DNA of 64,000 bases from contig NC_067202.1 in NCBI RefSeq assembly GCF_000699445.3, positions 3,283,429-3,347,428 on the forward strand. The letters are read 5' to 3'. The DNA comes from Schistosoma haematobium. Taxonomy: Eukaryota > Platyhelminthes > Trematoda > Strigeidida > Schistosomatidae. The number at the start of each line of letters is the position of its first letter. Position 1 is the stretch's first letter. Positions 1 to 10,505 of the stretch are shown in pieces. Made by a program: the position numbers and the translations under genes. Under the pieces are notes generated by a model, which was given only the letters and a program-made list of their open reading frames with translations, searched no databases and was not told the DNA's origin.

Positions 1-1
1 C

Positions 2-1128
2 GAAGATAATATGTCCTCTGCTGTGAATCACGATTCATCTGTTAGGAAAATAAAAAACGAAAAGGTTTTAGTTCCAAATGACTTCCCATCTACAGTCAAC
101 GAATATAATTTGAACTCCCATGGTTCATTTACTCAATATACAGCCAATCCATATTTTTCTGGTTTTAATCAGTCATCTTTTTACCAAACAGATGGTCAAA
201 AGCCAGATATCTCTAAATTACCTGGTTCAGTTACATTCCAACATGGCGAAACACAAAAACATCCATGCAGTTATCAAAATCCCGCTTCTTTACAATTTAA
301 TTCTTCCTCATCTATGACCAACAAAGTAGATTTTCCCAGTAATGATGTTTCATATATGACTTCTGTTCCAGTAGGTCAGTTGCCTTCAAGATCGAACTAT
401 CAGGTTCACAATAGTTCATACTTATCATCAGTTCCATCTTGTATACCCGTTCAAAGCAATAATAACTATATTGGCAGCAATAACAACCATACTGTCTCTT
501 CGCATGCTTATGTTTTTAATTCTGATAATTCAAAAACACTACAACAATCAGCTTATCCCGTAAAAGATAATTATCCGCGCATAAGTCACAAGCCTCGTGA
601 GTGGAATAAATCTAAAGATGCAATCAATTATAAACCTCCATCAAGTTCTAATCACTCTCGTTTAAACAATACAAAATCAAAAAACGTAATTAAGAATTTC
701 TCTTCAGACAAACAAGCTGGTCTTAATGACCGTAAACCTAATTCTAGTTCGATAAATGATAGGTTAACACAAACGGAAAAAAACACTAACTCTTTTACTG
801 TTCAAACAACGTCGAGTTTCGTATCCTCAGGTAGTCAAGGTCTCATATCTTCCTTATCTGCAACTAACCAGGACTTTAATTCAAACCACCAGCTGAATAC
901 AAAAAGCACCCATTTCGACTATCCACAGTTCTATACAAATGTTTATGGGACGGTAAACCAGACTAATGAGCAATGTGTTGGAGGACCACCAAAGCATTTG
1001 CAAAATTATCAATCATCTCTTGCCAATAATAACGTACTGTCTAATTATGTTCAAGGTCTTCCTGAAAATCTGATAGGTAGTTTGAAATTAAGTGGTTTTC
1101 GCTTGGTTCTTGATTCATGTCCAACAAG
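2..1128 (+). CDS. KH-domain protein gene, exon 1 of the visible part (5' partial)
   Basis: This is the internal part of a gene that starts left of the window. The frame is already open at position 2 and the first ATG (11-13) has no special context, so it is not taken as the start. The encoded 375 or so residues are rich in Ser, Asn, Gln, Tyr and Thr, with no recognisable fold, and look like a disordered linker. The last residues (RLVLDSCPT) form the first beta strand of a KH domain that continues in the next exon. The exon ends at a clear donor (AAG|GTAAGT, GT at 1129) after two bases of a codon. In animal IGF2BP/IMP proteins two RRM domains precede the first KH pair, so RRMs would be expected further left; that is inference. 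Confidence 0.85.
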
Positions 1129-3148
1129 GTAAGTCTTCATATACTCTCATATACTTATAAATGGCACCTATCGTGACATTGTTTATGTAACAAGAGTTAT
1201 CAGTAAATATTAGAAATACAGTTATCTTTTTCTTACTGGTATCCTACTTTGAAATGAAATAAGGTTTACTTTTATCCATTTACGTGGTTTGTAAAATCCA
1301 CATTAATCCGACTAATTCTGAATCTTGGTAATTGAATTTCTACTCATTGTCAGGTACAAACTCGTGTACTTGGCTTCAAGCCATACTCTAAGCATGACAG
1401 ATAGTAATACCACTCAGTTTTCCTAACTGTAGTGGGTGGATTGGGGTCCGAATCTGACTTAGTGACTGAGTTGCGGATGCCTTAACCGCCAGACTTATCC
1501 CGGTTATCAAACCTTAAATACTTGAGTAATTGGTTAATGTCGATAACATCTTTACAAACTCACATTTTCGTATTTTAGTGCATAATCTATTTCACTTTAT
1601 ATCAATTATTTTCAGTGTATATAACTCTAAATTGACTTTTTTGGATGCCTGGTTTTATCGTAGCTATTGTCAGTCTGGACAGCTTGTTCTAAAAGAGGTA
1701 CTTAATTCCTGAGTAGATTATGTTCACTTTCATTACAGTAACAATCATATATCTCTAAATTATTCATGGAATCTCTTTTGATCCTGCTTGGAAAGCGAAA
1801 GTGTTTAGTAATCTAACTGCAATCTATCTACTTATGAAACAACTGCTTTTTTATCAATGAACGAAAGATTTCTAAGCAATCAAAGCGATTTGTGTCAGTT
1901 CTTATTGTTTGTACTTTTCCATGTTGGTTACTACGAAGCCGTTCACATGCCATTGATTTCTGCTATTACTGATCTGATAAATAGCTTTCCATTTTCACTT
2001 CGATGGATTCACGAAAAAAAGTGTGTCCTACCCGTCGTATTCATCGATCATTAAGAATCGAGTTTCTTATGGATACCTAATTGTTCATAAGTACTGCGCC
2101 TAGTATTGTTCCATAAATTTTTCTTACTTTTTATTCTTTTCATGTACCTCTAAAGAATGCTAACGTACTTGACTATAGAGTTCAATAAATTATTCAAACT
2201 GGGCTATCTTTGATTCTCTTTCTTTTTGATTATTATTATTATTAGCTTTATTCAATATTATATTTTTGGTACAATATAGAATTCTCAGCGCAAAGTATTT
2301 AAACAAGTTTCCGTTTCTTTGTTCTTGGTCGGTCCTGGCGATAAATATTGAGGGATCGCCAGTTAGATGTTAGCATTTCAGTGAATGAACATCTGAATAA
2401 TGTGCATTCTTTTTGTTGTATATTGCCAGCAACCACATTGTCTCTTATTGAGTTTTTTGTAACTTTGACGACGAAAGGTTGTACACTTTTCAGAAACGCA
2501 GCAGAATAGGTTATGCGATTAATAAACATAATGATATATTAAAACAAACATAGATAACTTGTTGAAATATCTAGATGGCAGGAACAGGTAGCCCAGATGC
2601 TCAAGCAGGCCGCCCTTTCACTTGATGATATTATATCTACATTTACAATAAGTCGCTAGTGGTTGCAATATTTTGTTGAGATTGTTAGGATCTACAATTT
2701 CAGAAATGACGTTTGCAAAGAATACATACCGTTCGTAGATACATGTATACTGGCGCTACAATGACGACTCATTTGCCTGCTCATTTTTGTAACCACCAGC
2801 ATGCTATTTTGGTTGGATCTCTAAAATCACGGAATACTACTTTTGGCATAGGTAATATATTTGCTCACCTTAACATAGCAAGAAAATATACCACAATGGG
2901 TCCCCATTGAAGTATCGCAGTAGCGAATATTGATTAATCACCATGATCTAAAAATATGTTCTTTTCATAACTATACTAGTGTTTAAAACAACACAACCCT
3001 ACTGGTACTCATAGTATCTTTAGACTCTGGATTACAGCTATCCATCTTAAACTATTCTGAAGTTAAATAGAACAACTAGAAATTTATCATCTATTGAAAG
3101 TATCTTGTGTAGATTAAACTATGTTATATATATTGTTTTCTCTTCTAG
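1129..3148 (+). other. Intron 1
   Basis: GT-AG intron of about 2.0 kb. It contains one R5 repeat (2231-2612, minus). The rest, 1129-2230 and 2613-3148, is AT-rich with nothing I can identify; a weak tRNA-like stretch near 1380-1500 was not supported. Confidence 0.8.
2231..2612 (-). repeat. R5 repeat, copy 1, with (AAT)n 3' tail
   Basis: A unit of about 380 bp, nearly identical to 24795-25203. Read on the minus strand it starts at AAGGGCGGCCTGC and ends in AATAAAGCT followed by AAT repeats, which looks like a retroelement 3' tail. The copy contains a minus-strand open frame (2299-2529, 76 codons) interrupted relative to the 103-codon version in copy 2. The encoded segment includes YRQDRPRTKKRKLVEIL, a basic stretch with no domain I recognise. 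It could be the 3' end of a LINE or a stand-alone short element. Confidence 0.7.
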
Positions 3149-3757
3149 ATTGTTACTTAGCACATCATTAGTTGGTTCGATTATTGGTCGAGGTGGTCGA
3201 ACTATTCGTCAGATTACAACAAAAACGGGGGCTAAAATAGGGATGAAACAGGATATTATCACGTTTTCACAGTTCTCTTTGCCTGGGAAAGGAAAAAAGA
3301 CATTCAAGTCATCTGATTCTGTCAGTACCAATCAAGTTGCAAGTACTAATCACTTTAGAGAGGAAGAAGAAGGGGAAAAAGAAGAAACAAGTCAACTGTC
3401 TGACAATAAAGATGCTTTTACAAATGTTAATGGCAATACAAAGGTTGATCAAGCACCAGAAACATGTTCAAATATCAATACTGAATCTATATTAGCTAAT
3501 AAATCTCAATCCAACTTAGAGGTTCAATCAGACGAGAGTCAGCTTGCTATTCTTTTCGGATCAAGGGAACAATGTTCAGCGGCATTATGTGAAATTCTTA
3601 CAATATGTTTCCGTGAATCTAAACATCGTGGCTTCTCTGATCCTTGCTTAGGTCTACTTGTTGAACAGCATATTTATGCACAACTGATAATGAATAAAGG
3701 GAAAAAATATTTCAATGCTATTCATACTGCTACAGGCGCACGCATATCAGTAACGGG
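3149..3757 (+). CDS. KH-domain protein gene, exon 2: KH1 core and first half of KH2
   Basis: The acceptor is a pyrimidine tract ending in TAG at 3146-3148; the first base completes the split Arg codon from exon 1. KH1 follows at once, with LVGSIIGRGGRTIRQI; its RNA-binding GXXG loop is GRGG at 3186-3197. About 100 residues rich in Glu, Ser and Asn (roughly 3245-3535) interrupt KH1 before its last strand and helix (QLAILFGSREQCSAALCEIL). KH2 then begins (CLGLLVEQHIYAQLIMNKG). At its loop the first glycine is Met (MNKG, 3690-3701), so KH2 probably binds RNA weakly or not at all. The KH1-linker-KH2 spacing after the insert matches the tandem KH pair of IGF2BP proteins. The exon ends at ACGGG|GTAAGT with two bases left over. 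Confidence 0.9.
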
Positions 3758-4440
3758 GTAAGTTGGACTCAACATGCACTTTTAGACCACATACATTTAA
3801 CCATTTAGTAGATGAGATAATGAATACAACTCGGTAGCTACTTCCATAAACAGATGAGACAATTAGTCTGTTTGAACCAGTACTTCAGTGGTGTGTGTAG
3901 AATATTAGCTTAACGAGTAGATAATCGCTTACCTACTTTGAGTGCTGAATAGGATGTTAAAACATGTGCTCATCCAGTCCTGACTTCGATTATGACCAAA
4001 ATGCATTGGTGTTTGATCATCTCAACACTAACTACACTAATCCCATAATAATCAGTAATAATTAAACTCATCTATAGCTTAATAATTTGAAAACTGAATT
4101 CTCAGTCATTTTACCAAAAGTAGAAACTATCCTCTTCTTTGTTTTTATTTAAGAAATAAAACACTCATTATGTCTCACACTAAACCTTATGATCTTAAAG
4201 TTTAGTGTAAATTCATACTTAATTGCTGAGGAATGTTGTTATCGTTACACATCATTTGATTGACACAAAAAAGAAATTAATGTAACTTAATCCATGTCCA
4301 ACTAACGTCTCAACATTTCCAACCCTTTAAAGAAAGAAAAATAAGTCCGATAAAGTCTAAATAAGCAGTTATTCTGACCTAACAATTACTTATCTTTCTC
4401 CTAATAAACAAGCACACCTACCTATGTCATAAATATACTC

Positions 4441-4870
4441 TTACATTTTAAATTATTTATTTATTTAAGCACATAAACATTGGTACAAAGAGACACCAAA
4501 TACATATGCGCCACACAAATCTTATTTGATATGTGTGAGGGCTGTGATACTGCCTGGGTGCTCAAACTGAAACAGGTGGTTTCCTTAGGGGGCCACACCT
4601 GGAGCCTTCGACCTGAAGGTCTGATCCACAAGGCAGTGAAGTAACGTCAGGAGATGCAGTTCCATAGCATCAGGTGACCAACGGTTGGTTCATACGACAT
4701 TTGTTCCTTCAGGATACTGGAGCCCATGTGCACCATTGGTTTGGATTCAGAGTTTCCCAACTCCCCTAGATGGACCCTCAGTGTCCACCAACCCGGTTGA
4801 GGGACATGCCATTCGCTTTTCGTCCTCTCAGTTTCGTAAACGACAATAATGTCGCGAGAGGGCAGTGAGT
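4441..4870 (-). mobile_element. R1 SINE, 3' part, split by LINE-C
   Basis: Minus-strand copy of R1, the most frequent SINE-like repeat in the window (about 490 bp when complete, as at 18303-18797). Its 3' end carries an (AAAT)n tail preceded by a segment with TTGTGTGGCGCATATGTATT. The 5' part continues at 6063-6165 on the other side of the LINE-C insertion. The shared junction sequence GGGCAGTGAGT occurs at 4860-4870 and 6063-6073. Confidence 0.8.
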
Positions 4871-6062
4871 TTATTTATTTATTTATTTATTTGAACACAT
4901 AAATATTGGTACAAGAGAGCGCCAATATATATGCGCCACACAAAACAATGAGAATTCGAAAAGAAAAAAAGGTAAGGAGCGTAAAAAAAGAGAACAATAA
5001 CGAAGAGATTGGTGTAAGGGAGTGTAGCAATAATAATAGTAATAATGGGGGAACGGAAAGGTACAATCGGAAGAAATCTTTCAGGTAAGAAAGACACAAC
5101 TACTTTTCATGAAGAAAGTAAAAGAAGGTTACAGCAGGATCGCCACTGGCTTCTATCCTGAGCCATATCTGATAACGTCTCTAGCCACTGTGTTGCACCA
5201 TCTCTCGGACCCCAACCAGGGAGTCGTGAAGGACCAACAGAAGCCAGTCCTTTGCAGCTTTCTTTCATGCCACGATACCATGTCATGCACTGACCACCTC
5301 TCCGCTTCTTCCAACCAGTCCCAGAGTCGGCAAATAATGCACGACGTGGAATTCTCTGGGACGACATTCGGAGAACATGTCCAAGCCACCGAAGTCGGTG
5401 TTTCAAGATGGTGACACGAATTGAATTATCATCTCTGTGCCTGAACACACGATGCTGAACCTCTGCATTACTGACATGGTGTTGCCACTGGATGTCAGCA
5501 ATCCTTCGGAGACAGCGATGATCGAACACAGAGAGTCGTCTAACGTCTTCAACTCGGAGAGGCCAGGTTTCACAAGCATAGAGCAAAACTGCTCTCACCG
5601 ACGCGTTGTAGATCCGACCTTTTACAGCCAGACTAACATCACGAAGGCACCAAAGGTGGCCCAGATTGGCATAAGCCACCCTGTCTTTCACTATACGTGC
5701 ATTGATCTCATCACTCATGTCACCACCATCACTTATGCAGCTACCCAGATACACGAACTTCTCGACTACTTCTATCTGCTCACCATCCAGGGTGAGTACA
5801 GGATTGGAATTCTGCCAGTCTTGTGGAAGTACTTTGCACTCCGAAGGTGCAAAGCACATACCATACCTACGGACACTGATTGCCAACTGATTAAGTGCGG
5901 ATTGCATGCCCTGGGCATTATCGCACAGTAAGACAATATCGTCCACATATTCAAGGTCGAGAAGTCTTTCTCCAGGCAGCAGATCCACACCACCATTACT
6001 TACATCCATCAGAGCTGTTTCCAAAATGTCATCGATGGCAAAGTTGAAGATGAACTCTCTTG
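4871..6062 (-). mobile_element. LINE-C, 5'-truncated, reverse transcriptase C-terminal part
   Basis: A minus-strand non-LTR retrotransposon fragment with an open frame of about 320 element codons (stop near 5107). It starts inside the reverse transcriptase (FNFAIDDILETAL), includes the catalytic box as LEYVDDIVLL (usual form F/LxYADD; here VDD), the thumb region and the C-terminal domain with VFDHRCLRRIADIQWQ. The 3' UTR (4871-5106) ends in an (AAAT)n tail next to a TGTGGCGCATATATAT segment shared with R1. An 11-bp target-site duplication (4860-4870 and 6063-6073) flanks it, so it inserted by target-primed reverse transcription into R1. The open frame of 337 codons that appears to begin at 6120 uses R1 sequence for its first codons and is not an element start. 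Confidence 0.88.
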
Positions 6063-6165
6063 GGGCAGTGAGTAGGACTTCCCTGTCAGTGGTTGTATGC
6101 ACATGGCCATGTGAGAGCATTTGGAGAGGGAGAGCTGACTCTCCTCACTTTCGGCTGTACCAGGG
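6063..6165 (-). mobile_element. R1 SINE, 5' part (continuation of 4441-4870)
   Basis: This continues the R1 copy beyond the LINE-C insertion and ends near the R1 5' end (CTGTACCAGGGCATTTGGG). Similar R1 5' ends are at 18303, 56238 and 28440. Confidence 0.75.
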
Positions 6166-6879
6166 CATTTGGGGGCATATTTTAAATTGGTTTGTAGATA
6201 TTGATTAATATTGAAAATTGTTCAAGGCGGACACTAATTAGACCTACGACTTTGGCTTGGACTTTTGGTTTAGCTACCAAAGAAGCTTTATTTTTAATCC
6301 AGTCTCATTCACTCTAGTAAATTTTAATTAAGTAGTTCAGCTCATCAATTAGATCATTTCCTTGCGTGCTTTTTGTAAGAGGTTTTAATAACTATTTCAG
6401 ATTTGTAATTGATTCTATCACAATGAAGTGAATTATGTTGAGTTAGATGCACTTATCTTGACTTGTCGTAATGGATGGTTAGAAAAAAAAATGACAAAGC
6501 TCAAATAAATTTTATTTCCAGATATTCTTATCCTTCGCATGGGATGAATAGCTAGATCTTTCAATAACCAGTCTGTTGTATGAAAAGTTGATCTTATCAT
6601 CGGGAAATCGTCTGTCTCCTTGGTTATCTGTTTAGTTTAAAACTTCGTGCACTTCATATATATATACTACCCACAGATTAACCTTCAAAATCTCCCCCAA
6701 CTAAACTGTGATAGTTCACTAGTGGCTTACTCCAGAGTGTTATTAAACTTCTAGAGATAAGTCGTGACTGGTGTTCAGAAATGTCAAGAGCATAATATAG
6801 GTCGTTAGTGTCACTGGGAATGATTGTCACTCTTTATTGTGAGCTGACTGAGGTTAAAATTGTGCCACTAGACGCTTTT

Positions 6880-7020
6880 CCAGTGACTTTAGTAGTTAAG
6901 TGTCCTCGGTGAGACCTAAAGATCCTGGGTTTCGTCCATGGTAGGGTCATGGGTGTGCATTACTGAGGAGTCCCACACTAGGATAAGATAATTGTTCAGT
7001 GCCCCCCTCTGTTTTCCAAT
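6880..7020 (+). mobile_element. H2 SINE, diverged copy
   Basis: The tRNA-like first part is worn, but the hammerhead-like segment CTGAGGAGTCCCACACTAGGA is clear near 6965, followed by a decayed GAAA box. It belongs to the H2 family described at 24104-24350. Confidence 0.6.
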
Positions 7021-7168
7021 AGTACACTAAAGGAGATCAGTCTATGACAAGTACTACTTACATGTATGTAAAATTATGTTTTGATAGGCCTCGGTAATTT
7101 TTTAAAAAGTACCCTATTACATATCCTAAATAAACATTAAATTGTTTATTTTCTCTCTGTGTATCAAG

Positions 7169-7947
7169 AACACCACTTCAAATTCGTTCTTCTAATGACG
7201 TTGAACAATCCAATTTAGCTCCTACCGACAGAGTATTAGTTGTTCGTGGTCAATTACATTCTATTTGTGCAGCTGAAGCATTTCTCAGTGAACAAATTCG
7301 ATGGGCAACAATTGAATCGTCTATTCCATCTAATTTTTGGCCTTTACTCAATCATCTTCCTTCTCTTCCAGTGAATAGTAATAATAGATCATCGAAATCT
7401 TCCAATTTATCGTTTAGTTATGATCCACAATCAGTATGTTCATTAATTATGTCATTGGGATCTATATTTTGGCCTCAGTCTGTATGTGCTAAACTTGGAA
7501 AAAATACTAATTTTCAATATTATAACAAACGATCTTTAGTGCGAAGTATGAATACTCCAAAAAGTGATATTACATTATCTAAAAACATTGAAAATAATAA
7601 TCTCAACTCAACAAATATAGTAAATGTTGATGATGAAAACGACACAAATAAACAAGAACAAGACAAAAGTATAAATGATAATACTGACAACTTAGAAACT
7701 ATTGATGACGATGATGAGAAAAGTAAGATCAACCCCAAAACAAAAGAGAATATTGACAATACATTTGATCACTCATCAATTAACATTGAATTGTCGGTTG
7801 ATGATGATAATGATGATGACGGTGATGAAGAAGGAGAGGATCAGGAAGCAATACACAATAAAACTATTGATAGTGTTGTATCATCTGATTTTGAACAAGA
7901 CAAAAATGAATCCACTGTTGTTTTAGAAATGTCTAGCGAGAATAAAG
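7169..7947 (+). CDS. KH-domain protein gene, exon 3: end of KH2 and acidic linker
   Basis: The acceptor AG is at 7167-7168 after a CT-rich tract; the first base completes a Gly codon. The segment RVLVVRGQLHSICAAEAFL is the last strand and helix of KH2, matching the layout of IGF2BP KH2. From about 7330 the sequence becomes a long linker of some 200 residues, first Ser/Asn-rich and then strongly acidic (runs of Asp, Glu and Asn around 7620-7860). The donor is AAAG|GTAATC with GT at 7948, leaving one base of a codon. Reading through the donor would stop at 7989, which supports splicing there. Confidence 0.88.
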
Positions 7948-8971
7948 GTAATCAAGGGAGCATGTGTTTTTTAAAATCATATTTTTCATAATATGTTAAA
8001 TGGCTTTTATTTTATGGCAAATCAATGTTTTATCCCACTGAATCCTTCCCTAATAATATTTTGTTTGTACTCATTTCCTTGTAAGTAAACATATCCTATA
8101 CATAATATTTGTTTAGGGATAGACAAAGATGTGATTTGAAAAACGTCAAGTATACTAATCGATTGTATGATTTCTCTATCTCCAAACCTCTCCCTCTCTG
8201 CTCACTTGATTTCCTCCATAATATTATCAATTCGTTTTGTGTCGTACATTTCTGGTCACTTTGTCGTACCAGCCACTTTTTTCCACGTAGTTCCAGACTT
8301 GTTATGTAGTACTCCAAGATATGATGTAGAGTTGTAAATATATCTCTTCGTTTATCATTAACATATGACGGTAATCATACTCAATTTCTTATGTTTAATA
8401 GTACACTAGTAAATGGACATAAAAAGATATTAGTGTCATGTACTACTAATAGTAGTACTTCATTCACATGGTTCGGCTAGTTACAAACACAATATAAGAC
8501 AAGCCTGTAGCAGATATGTATATCTTTTCTAGCTCAACACTTAAGATTGAGTTAAAATAAGAAACTAACAAGACTAAAAAACAAGTGAATTAAAAGAATA
8601 TTAATAATTAAAGGCTAAACGTAGAAAACACATTTCAGACGTTTGTAATATTAATAAGCCCCAATATTTGAAGGGATAAAAGGAATAGACGCGTCTACTC
8701 CACTTGAACCAGCTTTTAGCCTTATCACCACGTCTCAGATTACGATTATCTTGAAGATCTCCTTTTTGTAAGGTTCAGCCAAACAGTTGATAACCTCATA
8801 GATTGATGCCATGTTCTGTTTGAATATCTCTAGCCATCTTCCAACTTAATCCTATGCTGACCAGCATACCATGTTAGTCTAGGTAGTGACAAAGTATATG
8901 TAACATATATCCCAACAACTTGAACCGACTAAATTTGGCAATACCATTATCCGATTTAACATACCTACTTA

Positions 8972-9184
8972 AGTTACTACGACCGAGTTGGTGGACATGG
9001 AGAGTTCACCTAGGGGAGTTGGAAAACCCTCATTCCAAACCAATGGTGCACATGGGCTCCAGTATCCTGAAGGAACAAATGTCGTACGAACCAGTCGTTG
9101 GCCACCGACTACCATGGAACTGCATCTCCTTACGATGCTCCACTGTCCTGTGGATCAGACCTTCAAGTAGAAGGCTCCGGGTGT
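8972..9184 (+). mobile_element. R1 SINE, 5' part, split by LINE-A
   Basis: Plus-strand R1 copy truncated at its 5' end. It breaks off at CGGGTGT (9178-9184), and the same heptamer starts the rest of R1 at 12806. Alignment with the R1 copy at 21652 shows that the two parts are contiguous in an uninterrupted R1. Confidence 0.82.
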
Positions 9185-9195
9185 TACTTACTTAC

Positions 9196-10106
9196 TTACT
9201 TACACCTGTTACTCCTCGTGAAGGAGCATAGGTCGCTCACCAGCATTCTCCATCCAACCCTGTCCTGGGCAATCCTTTCCAGCTCCTTCCAGTTGTAATT
9301 CATCCTTTTCATATCTGCTTCTATTATCCGACGTAATGTGTTCTTTGGCCTTCCTCTTTTCCGCTTCCCTTCAGGATTCCAAGTTAGAGCTTGCCTCGTG
9401 ATGCAGTTTGACGATTTGCGTAATGTATGTCCTATCCATTTCCATCGTCTTTTCCTAATTTCCTCTTCAGCTGGAAGTTGGTTTGTTCTCTCCCACAGAA
9501 GGCTATTGCTGATGGTATCCGGCCAATGGATGTTGAGTATCTTGCGTAGACAGCTATTTATAAATACTTGTACTTTCTTGATTGTGGTTGTTGTAGTTCT
9601 CCAAGTTTCAGCTCCATACAGTAGAATTGCCTTGACGTTCGTATTGAAGATTCTCACTTTGATATTGGTTGAAAGTTGTTTTGAGTTCCATATGTTCTTC
9701 AATTGTAGGAATGCGGCCCTTGCTTTGCCAATCCTCACCTTTACGTCTGCATTTGAACCTCCATGTCTATCGACGATGCTTCCCAGATATGTGAAGGATT
9801 CTACATCTTCCAGAGTTTCGCCATCAAGGGTGATTGGATTGCTGTTCTCCGCTTTGAATTTGAGGACCTTGGTTTTCCCTTTGTGTATGTTAAGGCCTAC
9901 TGATGCAGAGACTGCTGCTACATTGGCTGTCTTTATCTGAATTTGTTCACGTGTACGTGATAGGAGGGCTAGGTCATCTGCGAAGTCCAGATCGTCTAAT
10001 TGATTCTGAGTTGTCCATTGTATTCCGTGTTTTCCTTCAGATGTCGAGGTCTTCATAATCCAGTCGACCACGAGAAGAAAGAGGAAGGGAGAGAGTAAAC
10101 AGCCTT
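9196..10106 (-). pseudogene. LINE-A ORF, C-terminal segment (RT palm end, thumb, C-terminal domain)
   Basis: About 300 codons, open on the minus strand. It begins just after the RT motif before the catalytic FADD box, which is [14 protein letters not shown] in this copy, and runs to the natural stop at 9196. The last 150 residues carry the [14 protein letters not shown] and [12 protein letters not shown] pattern shared by all LINE-A fragments in the window. It joins in frame to the segment at 10506-12628 when the H3 SINE and one copy of its target duplication are ignored. Confidence 0.9.
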
Positions 10107-10335
10107 CACAGTTGATTGATCACTGGGTGGTGATCAATCTCATGCTTGTCTAGTCCCTATTAGTGCAGATCGAATGCAGTGTCGAGTCACCTAGACTGGT
10201 GGCCACATTGCAACATGATCGATAGCATTCGATCTGCACTAATAAGGACTAGACAAGCATGAGATTGATCACCACCCAGTGATCAATCAATTGTGATTAC
10301 ATCTCAGTCCTACAGGAGGTTAGTCACGGCTCGGA

Positions 10336-10389
10336 TAGCTCAGTGGTAACGTCTCTGACTGTGAAGCTGGGTGACACGAGATCGAATCC
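10336..10389 (+). promoter_or_regulatory. Internal RNA polymerase III promoter of H3 (A and B boxes)
   Basis: TAGCTCAGTGG (A box) and GATCGAATCC (B box) are 33 bases apart and fit the eukaryotic consensus patterns TRGCNNAGYNGG and GGTTCGANTCC with a mismatch or two. The same boxes recur in the other H3 copies. Confidence 0.75.
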
Positions 10390-10425
10390 GCCAGGGAGCA
10401 CCAGTTCCCTCAAGATTACAGGTAC

Positions 10426-10470
10426 ACCTTGCTGACGAGTGCCAAGTAGCACGAAACCCGGGTCCAGGGT
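10426..10470 (+). ncRNA. Hammerhead ribozyme, complete fold (H3 SINE)
   Basis: All conserved elements are present in order. Stem I is ACCUUG (10426-10431) with CAGGGU (10465-10470), including one G-U pair. The core CUGACGA is at 10432-10438. Stem II is GUGC with GCAC (10439-10442 and 10449-10452) closed by a 6-base loop. GAA is at 10453-10455. Stem III is ACCC with GGGU (10456-10463), directly joined without a loop. The cleavage triplet is GUC with C17 at 10464. A four-pair stem III without a loop implies weak activity as a monomer and better activity as a dimer or multimer, as known for Sm-alpha and retrozyme hammerheads. Confidence 0.85.
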
Positions 10471-10505
10471 TTCCTGTTGACTACCTCCAACCACCATCTA
10501 ATCTC

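Larger units (their letters stand above)
3758..7168 (+). other. Intron 2
   Basis: GT-AG intron of about 3.4 kb. It holds an R1 SINE (4441-4870 and 6063-6165) split by LINE-C (4871-6062) and a worn H2 SINE (6880-7020). I see nothing identifiable in 3758-4440 and 6170-6870. Confidence 0.8.
10107..10505 (+). mobile_element. H3 hammerhead SINE inserted in LINE-A
   Basis: A 399-bp insertion flanked by a perfect 13-bp target-site duplication (10094-10106 and 10506-10518). From left to right: an inverted repeat with 71-bp arms (10107-10177 and 10225-10295), a linker, a tRNA-like RNA polymerase III promoter (A box TAGCTCAGTGG 10336-10346, B box GATCGAATCC 10380-10389), and a complete hammerhead ribozyme fold (10426-10470). 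Other H3 copies lie at 16668, 22098, 50645 and 50771. Presumably it was mobilised by a LINE in trans, as SINEs are. Confidence 0.9.

Noticed and set aside
1370..1500. Possible extra SINE with tRNA-like boxes
   Set aside because: Only short phrases resemble a B box; no tail or ribozyme and no second copy found.
5437..5931. Plus-strand frame of 164 codons
   Set aside because: Antisense shadow of the LINE-C reverse transcriptase.
9338..9940. Plus-strand frame of 200 codons
   Set aside because: It is the antisense shadow of the LINE-A ORF, which has clear RT and C-terminal motifs on the minus strand.
10330..10400. A genuine tRNA gene
   Set aside because: A and B boxes are present, but there is no complete cloverleaf, and the unit is repeated with a ribozyme and tail, flanked by target duplications. 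It is a SINE.
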